This document shows, piece by piece, positions 1 to 7,926 of a DNA stretch of 64,000 bases (position 1 is the stretch's first letter; each line of letters begins with the position of its first letter). The DNA comes from an uncultured Pelagibacteraceae bacterium. GTDB lineage: Bacteria > Pseudomonadota > Alphaproteobacteria > Pelagibacterales > Pelagibacteraceae. The notes under the pieces are model-generated. The model was not told the DNA's origin and did not search any database. It saw only the letters and a program-made list of their open reading frames with translations. The stretch covers positions 1 to 64,000 of the forward strand of contig CACKJD010000006.1 of the NCBI GenBank assembly GCA_902600485.1. The letters are read 5' to 3'. Made by a program: the position numbers and the translations under genes.

Positions 1-286
1 TAAAAATATTCAATTTTACAAAAGTCCAAAAGACTTTTTTATTAGTAAAAGAAATACAAGAATAATTTTAATGACAACTAAGTCAAAAAAATCCTATAAA
101 GAATTTCTGTTTAAAAAAAATGATACTGTGTTATTTGGTAGAGAAAGCTCAGGTGTACCAACTAGTGTACACAAAAAAGTAAGTCATAGATTAATTATTC
201 CAATGATGAATAAAAAAAGATCACTAAATTTGTCATCATCAGTATCAATTGTGGTTTCAAAAATTCTAAATCAAACTAATTTTTAA
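1..286 (+). CDS. trmL: tRNA (cytidine/uridine-2'-O-)-methyltransferase, TrmL-like, 3' end only
   Basis: The reading frame is open from the left edge of the window, so only the C-terminal part is present. The visible piece carries the SPOUT-family motif FGRESSGVP followed by an IPM and RSLNLSSSVSIV stretch, which form the knotted SAM-binding site in TrmH/TrmL-type 2'-O-methyltransferases. TrmL methylates the wobble ribose of tRNA-Leu. The stop codon TAATG shares its final A with the hemF start, so the two are probably co-transcribed. Which TrmH subfamily it belongs to cannot be settled without the missing N-terminus. Confidence 0.8.
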   Translation, partial: KNIQFYKSPKDFFISKRNTRIILMTTKSKKSYKEFLFKKNDTVLFGRESSGVPTSVHKKVSHRLIIPMMNKKRSLNLSSSVSIVVSKILNQTNF

Positions 287-1113
287 TGGATAAAGATATA
301 AAAAAGAAATTAACAAGGGATTGGTTTATAAACCTTCAAGAAATGATCTGTAATACGATACAGCAAATTGAAGGTGGAAAAATAAAATTTTTAAAGAAGA
401 GTTGGGAAAGAAGTATAAAAAAGGATGAAGGAGGTGGCTGTTATTATATTCTTGAAAATGGCAAAATATTTGACAAAGTTGGTGTCAATTTTTCAGAAGT
501 TTATGGAAAACTGACTAAAGAATTTAAAAAGAAAATTCCTGGTACAAAAAATAACAGAGATTTTTGGGCATCTGGCGTATCCGTGGTAATGCACATGAAA
601 AATCCTCATGTACCAGCTATGCATTTTAATACCAGATATATCTATACAAATCATGGCTGGTTTGGAGGGGGGATGGATGTTACTCCATGTTTTAATGATC
701 CAACTGTTAAAAAAATGTTATTTAAAAAATTAAAAAAAATGTGTGATAGGCATGACAAAAAATATTTTAAAAAATATAAAAAATGGTGTGATGAATATTT
801 TTATTTATCACACCGAAAAGAGCCAAGAGGAATTGGTGGAATTTTTTTTGATTATAAAAAAAAAGATTGGGAAAAAGATTTTGGATTTGTAAGGGATTTA
901 GGAATAAATTTTATTCAAATATTTAATCAAATTATTAGTCTTAGAAAAAGTAAAAAATGGAACTTGAAACAAAAAAATATTCAATATTTAAAAAGAGGTA
1001 GATATGTGGAATTCAACTTGTTATATGATAGAGGCACAAAATTTGGTTTACAAACTGGTGGCAATGTCGAAGCTATATTAATGTCGCTACCTCCTTTAGC
1101 AAAATGGAGATAA
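286..1113 (+). CDS. hemF: oxygen-dependent coproporphyrinogen III oxidase
   Basis: The product oxidatively decarboxylates coproporphyrinogen III to protoporphyrinogen IX in heme biosynthesis, using O2. The 275-residue protein is close to the usual length of about 300. It carries the family signature MHMKNPHVPAMHFNTRY (about residues 102-118), WFGGGMDVTP (125-134), a HRKEPRGIGG stretch (about 176-185) and a C-terminal GGNVEAILMSLPP. The ATG overlaps the preceding stop by one base. An O2-dependent enzyme fits an aerobic organism, and heme is needed for the cytochrome oxidase encoded further along the window. Confidence 0.95.
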   Translation: MDKDIKKKLTRDWFINLQEMICNTIQQIEGGKIKFLKKSWERSIKKDEGGGCYYILENGKIFDKVGVNFSEVYGKLTKEFKKKIPGTKNNRDFWASGVSVVMHMKNPHVPAMHFNTRYIYTNHGWFGGGMDVTPCFNDPTVKKMLFKKLKKMCDRHDKKYFKKYKKWCDEYFYLSHRKEPRGIGGIFFDYKKKDWEKDFGFVRDLGINFIQIFNQIISLRKSKKWNLKQKNIQYLKRGRYVEFNLLYDRGTKFGLQTGGNVEAILMSLPPLAKWR

Positions 1114-1116
1114 AAT

Positions 1117-1596
1117 ATGAGTAACAAAGAACCAATTACAGTAGAAGGACTAAAAAAATTATCTGAAGAACTTGTCTTTCTAAAAGAAAAAAAAAGACCT
1201 GAAATAGTAAATGCTATATCAGAAGCTAGGTCACACGGAGATTTAAAAGAAAACGCTGAGTATCATGCCGCAAAAGAACAACAATCTTTAAATGAGGGAA
1301 GAATTCAAGAGGTAGAGGATACTATAGCGAGAGCAAATGTAATAGATGTAACTAAACATGAAAATAATGGTAAGGTAATCTTTGGTGCAACTGTTTCTCT
1401 TCAAGATTTAGACAGTAATGAAAAAATTAAATATAAACTAGTTGGTAAAGATGAGGCAGATATTAAAAAAAAATTTATATTTTATCAGTCTCCTATTGGC
1501 AAAGGTCTTATTGGAAAAAATACTGGTGACTTCGTAGAAATTAATACTCCATCTGGCAAGAAAAATTTTGAAATTATAAAAGTGGACTACGTTTAA
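1117..1596 (+). CDS. greA: transcription elongation factor GreA
   Basis: GreA enters the RNA polymerase secondary channel and stimulates cleavage of backtracked transcripts. The 159-residue length is normal. The N-terminal coiled coil (about residues 1-75) includes the characteristic stretch [19 protein letters not shown], whose acidic tip residues act at the polymerase active site. The C-terminal FKBP-like domain ends with [14 protein letters not shown]. It starts 3 bases after hemF and overlaps the convergent tRNA nucleotidyltransferase gene by 4 bases at its 3' end. Confidence 0.96.
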   Translation: MSNKEPITVEGLKKLSEELVFLKEKKRPEIVNAISEARSHGDLKENAEYHAAKEQQSLNEGRIQEVEDTIARANVIDVTKHENNGKVIFGATVSLQDLDSNEKIKYKLVGKDEADIKKKFIFYQSPIGKGLIGKNTGDFVEINTPSGKKNFEIIKVDYV

Positions 1597-2858
1597 TTTC
1601 TTAAAATACTATCAACTTTTTCATCAGCTAATTTAAAATTGTTACTCAGCCATGCAGATTCTAATTGTTTGAGTTTATCACCTAATAGCTTACCATCTTT
1701 ATAATTATATTTTTCCTTTAAAAATTTAGCGTCAAAGGGAAAAACTGGCGCTTTCTCCATTTTATAAAATGAAATTAACTCATTAATATTATAAACATTT
1801 TTAGATTTAAGAATATGAAATTTGATAAGGTCAATTACTTTATCCTTACCATGTTTATAAAGGAGTATTTTTAAATTTTTCTTTTCAAAAAAATTCTTAT
1901 TTAAATCTTGATAAGTATTTTTTAAAAATAATATTCTATCTTTTTCATCTTTAGATATATTAAATTTATGCACAAAATAATCCGCATTATCAGTTTCATC
2001 GATTATTAAAAGGCTTATTAAAAAGGTAAAATCATTTTCTTTAAAGAGATTTTCATTACTCCTTTTCTCAATATTTTTAATTATATTAAAACTAATAATT
2101 TGAGGAAAAATTAATTGTATTATTTCTCTTGAAAACTGATCTTTAGGTATTTTAAAAAAACCTTTAGATAGAATTATTTTTTTTAACTCACTAAGCAACC
2201 TATCACCTGATATTATATTTATACCACTAATATTTTGTTTGATTATTTTTTTAATTTCCTCTGAATGATTGTTTTTTGAATAGATTAGGAAGAACCTAAT
2301 ATATCTTAAAATTCTCAAATAATCTTCTTTAATTCTGGTTGCGGGATTTCCAATAAATTTAACCCATCCATTTAAAAGATCTTTTTTTCCATTAAATGGA
2401 TCAAACAATTCTCCGTTCAAATTTGAATAAATTGAATTAAATGTGAAATCTCTTCTTTTTGCATCTTCTTTCCAATCCTTGCAATATTGGACCTCGGCAA
2501 ACCTTCCATCTGTTTTCACATCTTTTCTCAAAGAGGTTATTTCGAATTTTTTCTTTTCTATAATTGCTGTTATCGTTCCGTATTTTTTTCCAACATCTAT
2601 ATGTTTGATATTATTTTTATTTAAACAATTCACAACCTCATCTGGATTAAGGTTAGTTGCAAGATCAATATCCTCTATCTTCTCACCCAATATATTTTGT
2701 CTAACACATCCTCCAACAAAAAGTATTTCACTTTCTGCTGAGTGGTCGTTAATTGAATTAAAAATTTTTTTTATCTTTGGATCGTTTTTTAAATTGTATA
2801 ATCTATTTGGAGAATTAATATTACTCTTAGTAAAAAATTTTAAAAACTTTTTTATCAT
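1593..2858 (-). CDS. cca: CCA tRNA nucleotidyltransferase / poly(A) polymerase family
   Basis: This class II nucleotidyltransferase probably adds or repairs the CCA end of tRNAs. Visible motifs are GGCVRQ (residues 49-54) followed by the metal-binding DIDLAT (63-68), and [10 protein letters not shown] (135-144), which is typical of the nucleotide-binding neck. The protein has 421 residues, about the usual length for alphaproteobacterial members. A poly(A) polymerase role cannot be excluded from sequence alone. It sits just downstream of a tRNA gene on the same strand, whose 3' CCA is encoded in the DNA. Confidence 0.88.
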   Translation of the reverse strand: MIKKFLKFFTKSNINSPNRLYNLKNDPKIKKIFNSINDHSAESEILFVGGCVRQNILGEKIEDIDLATNLNPDEVVNCLNKNNIKHIDVGKKYGTITAIIEKKKFEITSLRKDVKTDGRFAEVQYCKDWKEDAKRRDFTFNSIYSNLNGELFDPFNGKKDLLNGWVKFIGNPATRIKEDYLRILRYIRFFLIYSKNNHSEEIKKIIKQNISGINIISGDRLLSELKKIILSKGFFKIPKDQFSREIIQLIFPQIISFNIIKNIEKRSNENLFKENDFTFLISLLIIDETDNADYFVHKFNISKDEKDRILFLKNTYQDLNKNFFEKKNLKILLYKHGKDKVIDLIKFHILKSKNVYNINELISFYKMEKAPVFPFDAKFLKEKYNYKDGKLLGDKLKQLESAWLSNNFKLADEKVDSILRN

Positions 2859-2862
2859 AAAA

Positions 2863-2937
2863 TGGCTGGGGCGCTAGGATTCGAACCTAGGAATGGCGGT
2901 ACCAAAAACCGCTGCCTTACCACTTGGCTACGCCCCA
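2863..2937 (-). tRNA. tRNA-Gln (anticodon TTG)
   Basis: Read on the minus strand, the 75 bases fold as a cloverleaf. A 7-bp acceptor stem pairs TGGGGCG with CGCCCCA. The anticodon stem GCGGT/ACCGC encloses the loop TTTTGGT, giving anticodon TTG. The T arm contains GGTTCGAATCC. The discriminator is G and the terminal CCA is encoded in the genome. It lies between ispE and the CCA-adding enzyme gene, all on the same strand. Confidence 0.96.
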
Positions 2938-2970
2938 AAGTCAATTTCTTATAACATAAAGTTTTAATAT

Positions 2971-3801
2971 TTATATAGTTTTAGATAAAACAGACCAATA
3001 TTTTGGGTAATTTTTTCTAAACTTTTTAAAGCTATCTATAATAGAATTTCTTGATTTAGAATAGGCGACAAAACATGACCCCGATCCTGTCATTTTAACA
3101 AAATTTATCCCGGGCTGATTTTCAAGAAATTTAATAGGTTTTTTTAACTCTGGATATTTTTTTATTACGATATCTTGCAAATCATTTTTCAGACTGCCTA
3201 AATTATTTAATTTGTTTTTAATGTTTTTTAGTGGTTTTGAGTATTTTTTTACTTTGGAAAAAATATACTTTGTTGAACATCCATATTTTGGCATAAATAA
3301 TAATAAAAAATATTTTGTCTTTTTGTTTAATATTTTTACAGAATTATTACCATCTAAATACATAATATTTTTAAAAAATCCAAGTTTCACATCCTGTCCA
3401 ATTGAGTCATTTATATTTTGTAATTTTTTTTTATTAATTTTAATAATTTTATTTTTCATAAAAATTTTAATTAAAGTAGCGGCATTCATAGATCCACCAC
3501 CCATTCCTGACTTAACAGGTATATTTTTTTTAACTATTACAAGATACTTTTTTTTCAGTAATTTTTTTTTGTCTAAAACAGATAAAGTTTTATAGATTGT
3601 ATTACGACTAGTAATTTTTTTTGAAAATTTACCCTTAAACAATATCTTATGTTTACGACTACCTATCTGTCTTAGACTAATTTCATCATAAAGTGAAATC
3701 AGTGATACTAGACTCTGTAATTTATGTAAATTTTTTGTTTTTCCTATAACATTTAAATTTAAATTTATTTTTGCATAAGACTTTTGTGATATCGTATTCA
3801 T
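2971..3801 (-). CDS. ispE: 4-diphosphocytidyl-2-C-methyl-D-erythritol kinase
   Basis: IspE phosphorylates CDP-methylerythritol in the MEP pathway to isopentenyl diphosphate. The 276-residue protein is a GHMP kinase. It has an N-terminal SYAKINLNLNV segment, the ATP-binding glycine-rich loop PVKSGMGGGSMNAATL (about 95-110) and a C-terminal KMTGSGSCFVAY motif (about 236-247). A TPR-protein gene lies just upstream on the same strand. Another MEP-pathway gene (ispH) occurs at 20 kb, next to the carotenoid genes that consume the product. Confidence 0.93.
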   Translation of the reverse strand: MNTISQKSYAKINLNLNVIGKTKNLHKLQSLVSLISLYDEISLRQIGSRKHKILFKGKFSKKITSRNTIYKTLSVLDKKKLLKKKYLVIVKKNIPVKSGMGGGSMNAATLIKIFMKNKIIKINKKKLQNINDSIGQDVKLGFFKNIMYLDGNNSVKILNKKTKYFLLLFMPKYGCSTKYIFSKVKKYSKPLKNIKNKLNNLGSLKNDLQDIVIKKYPELKKPIKFLENQPGINFVKMTGSGSCFVAYSKSRNSIIDSFKKFRKNYPKYWSVLSKTI

Positions 3802-3823
3802 AGAAACAGTTTAATTAGTAAAA

Positions 3824-5491
3824 TTATAGTCCAAAAACTAATTTTTTTTCAATTTCTTTTTTTAACTTTTCTTCGGTATCTTCTAATTTTAAAACTCCAT
3901 TCCAAAAATATCTTGCCTGCACTTTTTTGTTAAGTCTCCATAATACATCACCGTAATGATCATTAACTATTGGATCGTAAGGCATAAGTTTTACAGCTTT
4001 TTCTAGATATTTTTTTGCGTTAACAAAGTCTTCGATTAAATAATAGGCCCATCCAATTGAGTCGGTAATGTAAGGGTCATTTTCTCTTAAACTATAAGCT
4101 TCCTTTAGCATATCCATTGCTTCAGGAATTTTGTAAGATCTCTCTAACCAGCTGTATCCAAGATAATTTAAGACATATGGTTCATCTGGATCTATTTTAA
4201 GAGACTCTATTAAATCTTCATCAGCTTTTAAAAAATCTTTTTTTCTTTCGTAACTAGTTCCTCTTTTATACAAAAGATCTGCATATTCCTCTGCACTATA
4301 ATTTGAGTATTGTATTAAATTTGAATAAATTTCTATTGCTCCCTCATAGTCTTGAAAATTTCTCAATATGTTTGCCATATCAAATAAAATCTTGTTTGAC
4401 GGGTTTTGAATTTTTCCATATTTTTTTTTAATAAATTTTAAAGCACTATCGTCATTTTTAGTCTCTTGGATAATTGATGCATTTTTTTTCACTTTAAACC
4501 AGTTATATATAACGTTATCTTTTTCAATGTTACTTAGTTCATTTTTTACTAATTTATATTTTTTTGTATCCATGTAGTTTTCAATTAGTAATGTCGAATT
4601 AAGCGTAAAATTTGGGTTAAGATATTTTGCTAAGATAATATAAAAATTTGATTCTTTATATAAACCTTGTGATGAATAAAGATTAGCGATTAAATAGAAA
4701 AACTCTGCAATAATATCTTTCTCATTTTTGCATGAAAATAAATTATTTAATTTGTTATAATTTTTTTCTTCAATCCATTTTACTGATTGAGCAATTAACA
4801 ATGGTTTATTAAGTTGATTAATATTTTGTAAAACCTGGTCTATTTTTTTAATTTTATTTTGTTCAATTAAATAATCTAAATAAAAATATATATATCTAGA
4901 GCTGCTTCCATCATATTCTATAAATTCTTCAAATCTTTTATCTGTATTTTTTAGATCAAAATAACAGCTTAAAAAAGCTAAGCTAATATCGTCTAATTCT
5001 GCAAAATTATTGTTTTTATAACTTTTAATATTATTACTTTTAAAAACCTCTAAATAGTTTTTTAAAACTTTTGACAATATAATATGGTATCTATCATCTG
5101 GGTCAATTAAGCTTTCAATTTTTTCTAAATTTGAACTACTTTTTTCTAAATTTTTATTTATTAAATTATCTACTAAAAGAATCACTTCTCTCTCTAAAAA
5201 AGAATAATTATTTTGTGAATATTTGATTTTCTTAATTGCCAAATCAACTTTTTCATTTGCAACCAGTGATTTTATATAATTTTTGAAATGTTCTTCGTGT
5301 CTGTCATTTAAGATCTTTGAATTTTCTAAGAATTTTAAGGAGTTTTTTGCATCATTATTATTGATAGAAAGCACTGCTGAAAAATAATTAGATAAATTTT
5401 TTTCATTAAACTTATTCACATCACTTACTTTAGAAAACGACGAAGTTTGATATATTAAAAAAATAACAAGAAAATAAATGTATTTATGCAT
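3824..5491 (-). CDS. exported tetratricopeptide-repeat protein
   Basis: This 555-residue protein starts with a short hydrophobic signal-like segment (about residues 2-19) and is then almost entirely helical. Clear TPR repeats occupy roughly residues 370-530, with typical A, G, Y and P positions in phrases such as YVLNYLGYSWLER and YITDSIGWAYYLIED. Such repeats are protein-protein interaction scaffolds. It probably acts in the periplasm or at the membrane, but the partner is unknown. It is followed by ispE on the same strand (22-base gap). Its start codon lies only 11 bases from that of the divergent uracil-DNA glycosylase gene. Confidence 0.8.
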   Translation of the reverse strand: MHKYIYFLVIFLIYQTSSFSKVSDVNKFNEKNLSNYFSAVLSINNNDAKNSLKFLENSKILNDRHEEHFKNYIKSLVANEKVDLAIKKIKYSQNNYSFLEREVILLVDNLINKNLEKSSSNLEKIESLIDPDDRYHIILSKVLKNYLEVFKSNNIKSYKNNNFAELDDISLAFLSCYFDLKNTDKRFEEFIEYDGSSSRYIYFYLDYLIEQNKIKKIDQVLQNINQLNKPLLIAQSVKWIEEKNYNKLNNLFSCKNEKDIIAEFFYLIANLYSSQGLYKESNFYIILAKYLNPNFTLNSTLLIENYMDTKKYKLVKNELSNIEKDNVIYNWFKVKKNASIIQETKNDDSALKFIKKKYGKIQNPSNKILFDMANILRNFQDYEGAIEIYSNLIQYSNYSAEEYADLLYKRGTSYERKKDFLKADEDLIESLKIDPDEPYVLNYLGYSWLERSYKIPEAMDMLKEAYSLRENDPYITDSIGWAYYLIEDFVNAKKYLEKAVKLMPYDPIVNDHYGDVLWRLNKKVQARYFWNGVLKLEDTEEKLKKEIEKKLVFGL

Positions 5492-5502
5492 ACATCAAAC
5501 AT

Positions 5503-6198
5503 ATGTCTAAAAATAATTTAAATCAAAGAAATAAAATAGAAGATTTTTTATTTAAAACGAAATTTGATTACGAAAATCAACCAATTAATAGATTAAAGAA
5601 AGTTGAAATAATTGAAAATAAACAAGAGTTATTAAAAAAACTAAAACTAAAAATCGAAAATTTGAAGGATTGTGAATTAAAAAACAATGCTAACAAAATT
5701 GTATTTAGCGATGGTAACGAAGAAAGTTCTGTAATGATCATAGGCGAAGGTCCAGGTCAAAAAGAAGATGAGCTAGGTAAACCGTTTGTGGGTGATGCGG
5801 GTATATTATTAAATAAAATGCTTGCAGCAATTAATTTAGACAGGAAAGATATTTATATTACAAATGTTGTTAATTACAGGCCTCCTTCAAACAGAAAACC
5901 TGAAATAAAAGAAATTAAAAGATATTCTGAATATTTATACGAACACGTTGAAATTATTAATCCAAAAATGATTATTCTACTTGGTAGTACAGCTATGGAA
6001 GCTTTTTTTGGATCAAATTTAAAAATATCAAAAGAAAGAGGTATTTGGAAAGAAATACTTATCAAAAATAAAACCTTTTTGACAATGATAACTTTTCATC
6101 CAGCATATTTACTAAGACAAGCTGATCAAAAAAAATATTCTTGGTTGGATTTAAAAGAAATAAGAAAGAAAATTGATGAACTTAAAATCGATATTTAA
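5503..6198 (+). CDS. uracil-DNA glycosylase, family 4-like
   Basis: The product removes uracil from DNA at the start of base excision repair. In 231 residues the motif GEGPGQKED (81-89) corresponds to the family-4 GEAPGxxED motif, followed by GKPFVGDAG and the C-terminal TFHPAYLLR (197-205). Classical family-4 enzymes bind a 4Fe-4S cluster through four cysteines. Here only Cys57 is seen at an expected position, and two others appear as Tyr125 (NYRPP) and Tyr141. The cluster is therefore probably absent, as I recall for other alphaproteobacterial members. It overlaps rnhB by 23 bases. Confidence 0.85.
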   Translation: MSKNNLNQRNKIEDFLFKTKFDYENQPINRLKKVEIIENKQELLKKLKLKIENLKDCELKNNANKIVFSDGNEESSVMIIGEGPGQKEDELGKPFVGDAGILLNKMLAAINLDRKDIYITNVVNYRPPSNRKPEIKEIKRYSEYLYEHVEIINPKMIILLGSTAMEAFFGSNLKISKERGIWKEILIKNKTFLTMITFHPAYLLRQADQKKYSWLDLKEIRKKIDELKIDI

Positions 6199-6772
6199 AG
6201 GTATTCAAAATATTGCGGGCGTAGATGAAGTGGGTAGAGGCAGTTTAATAGGACCAGTTTATGCATCTGCGGTTATATTAAAAAAAAACTGCGATGTTAA
6301 AAAATTGAAAGACTCAAAAAAATTAACAAAAAAAGAGCGTGAAGTTTTAAACAAATATATAAAAAAAAATTCGTATTGGTCTATCGGTTCTGCATCAAAA
6401 GAAGAGATAGAGAAACTAAACATTCTAAATGCCTCTTTGTTAGCCATGAAAAGAGCTATAAAAAAATTAAAAAAAAAACCTCATTTGGTTTTAGTTGATG
6501 GTAACAGAATTCCGGTCATGAAAAATTATAATCTAAAATATGTAATTAAGGGTGATCAAAAAATACCTCAAATCTCAGCAGCCTCAATTGTTGCTAAAGT
6601 TTCTAGGGACAGTTTGATGAAAAAAATATCAAAGAATTTTTCAAAATATCAATGGAATAAAAATTGTGGATATGGAACAAAAGTTCATATTCAAGCAATT
6701 CGAAAGTTTGGTGTCACAAAGCATCATAGAAGAACTTTCAAGCCTATACACAATATATTGAGTCCAAGATAA
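6176..6772 (+). CDS. rnhB: ribonuclease HII
   Basis: RNase HII cuts at ribonucleotides in DNA and in RNA/DNA hybrids. The catalytic DEVGRG motif sits at residues 17-22 (AGVDEVGRGSLIGP), with further acidic residues in LVDGNRIP and the SIVAKVSRD stretch. The length of 198 residues is usual. I chose the ATG at 6176; an in-frame TTG lies one codon upstream. It overlaps the glycosylase gene, so both genome-maintenance genes are probably translated from one transcript. A second RNase H gene (rnhA) occurs at 22 kb. Confidence 0.94.
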   Translation: MNLKSIFKGIQNIAGVDEVGRGSLIGPVYASAVILKKNCDVKKLKDSKKLTKKEREVLNKYIKKNSYWSIGSASKEEIEKLNILNASLLAMKRAIKKLKKKPHLVLVDGNRIPVMKNYNLKYVIKGDQKIPQISAASIVAKVSRDSLMKKISKNFSKYQWNKNCGYGTKVHIQAIRKFGVTKHHRRTFKPIHNILSPR

Positions 6773-6810
6773 TAATAAACACAATTAATTCAAAATAATT
6801 CAATCATGAG

Positions 6811-6840
6811 TTGACGTGGAGTCTTACCTAGAGTCTAATT
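6811..6840 (+). promoter_or_regulatory. ccrM promoter with two GANTC sites
   Basis: A sigma-70-like promoter is visible: TTGACG (6811-6816), a 17-base spacer and TCTAAT (6834-6839), just upstream of ccrM (start 6853). Two GAGTC sequences, matching the CcrM target GANTC, lie at 6819-6823 and 6831-6835, inside the spacer and over the -10 box. In Caulobacter, GANTC methylation in the ccrM leader is known to affect ccrM transcription. Direct autoregulation here is an inference. Confidence 0.6.
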
Positions 6841-6852
6841 ATCTTTTTAAAA

Positions 6853-7926
6853 ATGGAAAAGATAAACTTAAAAAATAAAATTATTAATGGGGACAGTCTT
6901 AAAGAGCTAAAAAAAATCCCTAAAGAAACTTTCGATTTAATCTTTGCAGACCCGCCTTACAATTTGCAATTAAAAAATCAACTCACTAGACCAGACAGAT
7001 CTAAAGTGAATGCAGTAAATGACAAATGGGATCAGTTTGAAAGCTTTAAAAAATACGATGACTTTACATATGCATGGCTTGATGAATGTAAAAGAATTTT
7101 AAAAAAAAATGGAGCTATTTGGGTAATTGGTAGTTATCACAATATTTTTAGAGTTGGAACAGCTATTCAAAATTTAGGCTTTTGGATATTAAATGATGTT
7201 ATATGGAATAAAAAAAATCCAATGCCTAATTTTAGAGGAACAAGATTTACTAATGCCCATGAAACTTTAATTTGGGCATCGAAATCTGAAAATTCTAAAT
7301 ACACTTTCAACTACCAATCTTTAAAATGTTTAAATGACGATCTTCAAATGAGATCTAACTGGGAATTGCCGATTTGTAATGGTTCTGAAAGACTAAAAAA
7401 GAATGGTAAAAAAGTGCATTCTACCCAAAAACCTGAGGCTCTACTTCACAGAATTTTATTAGCAACAACAAATAAAAATGATTTTGTTTTAGATCCTTTT
7501 TTAGGATCAGGAACAACGGCAACAGTTGCTAAGAAATTGGGAAGAAATTATTATGGTATTGAAAAAGAAAAAACCTATTTTAAAGCAGCTGAGCAAAGAT
7601 TAAAAAAAACAAAACCTATAGAAGATGATTATTTAGATACTCTTCAAAATGGAAGATCTAAACCAAGAATACCTTTTGGCTCATTAGTTGAGTTAGGAAT
7701 AATTAAACCAGGAACTACTATATACGATAATAAAAAGAAAATTAGTGCAAAAATAATGGCTGATGGGAGTATTAAGCATGAACTAACAGAGGGTTCAATT
7801 CACAAAGTAGCAGCCACAATTTTAGGAGCTGAAAGCTGCAATGGTTGGACTTTTTGGCACTACAATCTTAACGGTAACATTGTACCTATTGACCACTTAA
7901 GACAAAAACTAATATCTAGTAATTAA
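6853..7926 (+). CDS. ccrM: cell cycle-regulated adenine DNA methyltransferase (GANTC)
   Basis: CcrM methylates adenine in GANTC and couples gene expression to the replication cycle in alphaproteobacteria. It is a beta-class methyltransferase: the catalytic DPPYNLQL motif comes first (residues 33-40) and the SAM-binding DPFLGSGTTA comes later (about 215-224). The C-terminal part (about 262-355, with LVELGIIKPGTTIYD and CNGWTFWHYN) is the RAMA-like domain typical of CcrM. The 357-residue length matches the family. It stands alone behind its own promoter, and its end overlaps the convergent monooxygenase gene by 4 bases. Confidence 0.95.
   Translation: MEKINLKNKIINGDSLKELKKIPKETFDLIFADPPYNLQLKNQLTRPDRSKVNAVNDKWDQFESFKKYDDFTYAWLDECKRILKKNGAIWVIGSYHNIFRVGTAIQNLGFWILNDVIWNKKNPMPNFRGTRFTNAHETLIWASKSENSKYTFNYQSLKCLNDDLQMRSNWELPICNGSERLKKNGKKVHSTQKPEALLHRILLATTNKNDFVLDPFLGSGTTATVAKKLGRNYYGIEKEKTYFKAAEQRLKKTKPIEDDYLDTLQNGRSKPRIPFGSLVELGIIKPGTTIYDNKKKISAKIMADGSIKHELTEGSIHKVAATILGAESCNGWTFWHYNLNGNIVPIDHLRQKLISSN

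Noticed and set aside
2443-2877. 144-residue open frame on the plus strand
   Set aside because: It is antisense to the CCA-adding enzyme gene, with Phe/Ser-rich text typical of antisense frames in AT-rich DNA.
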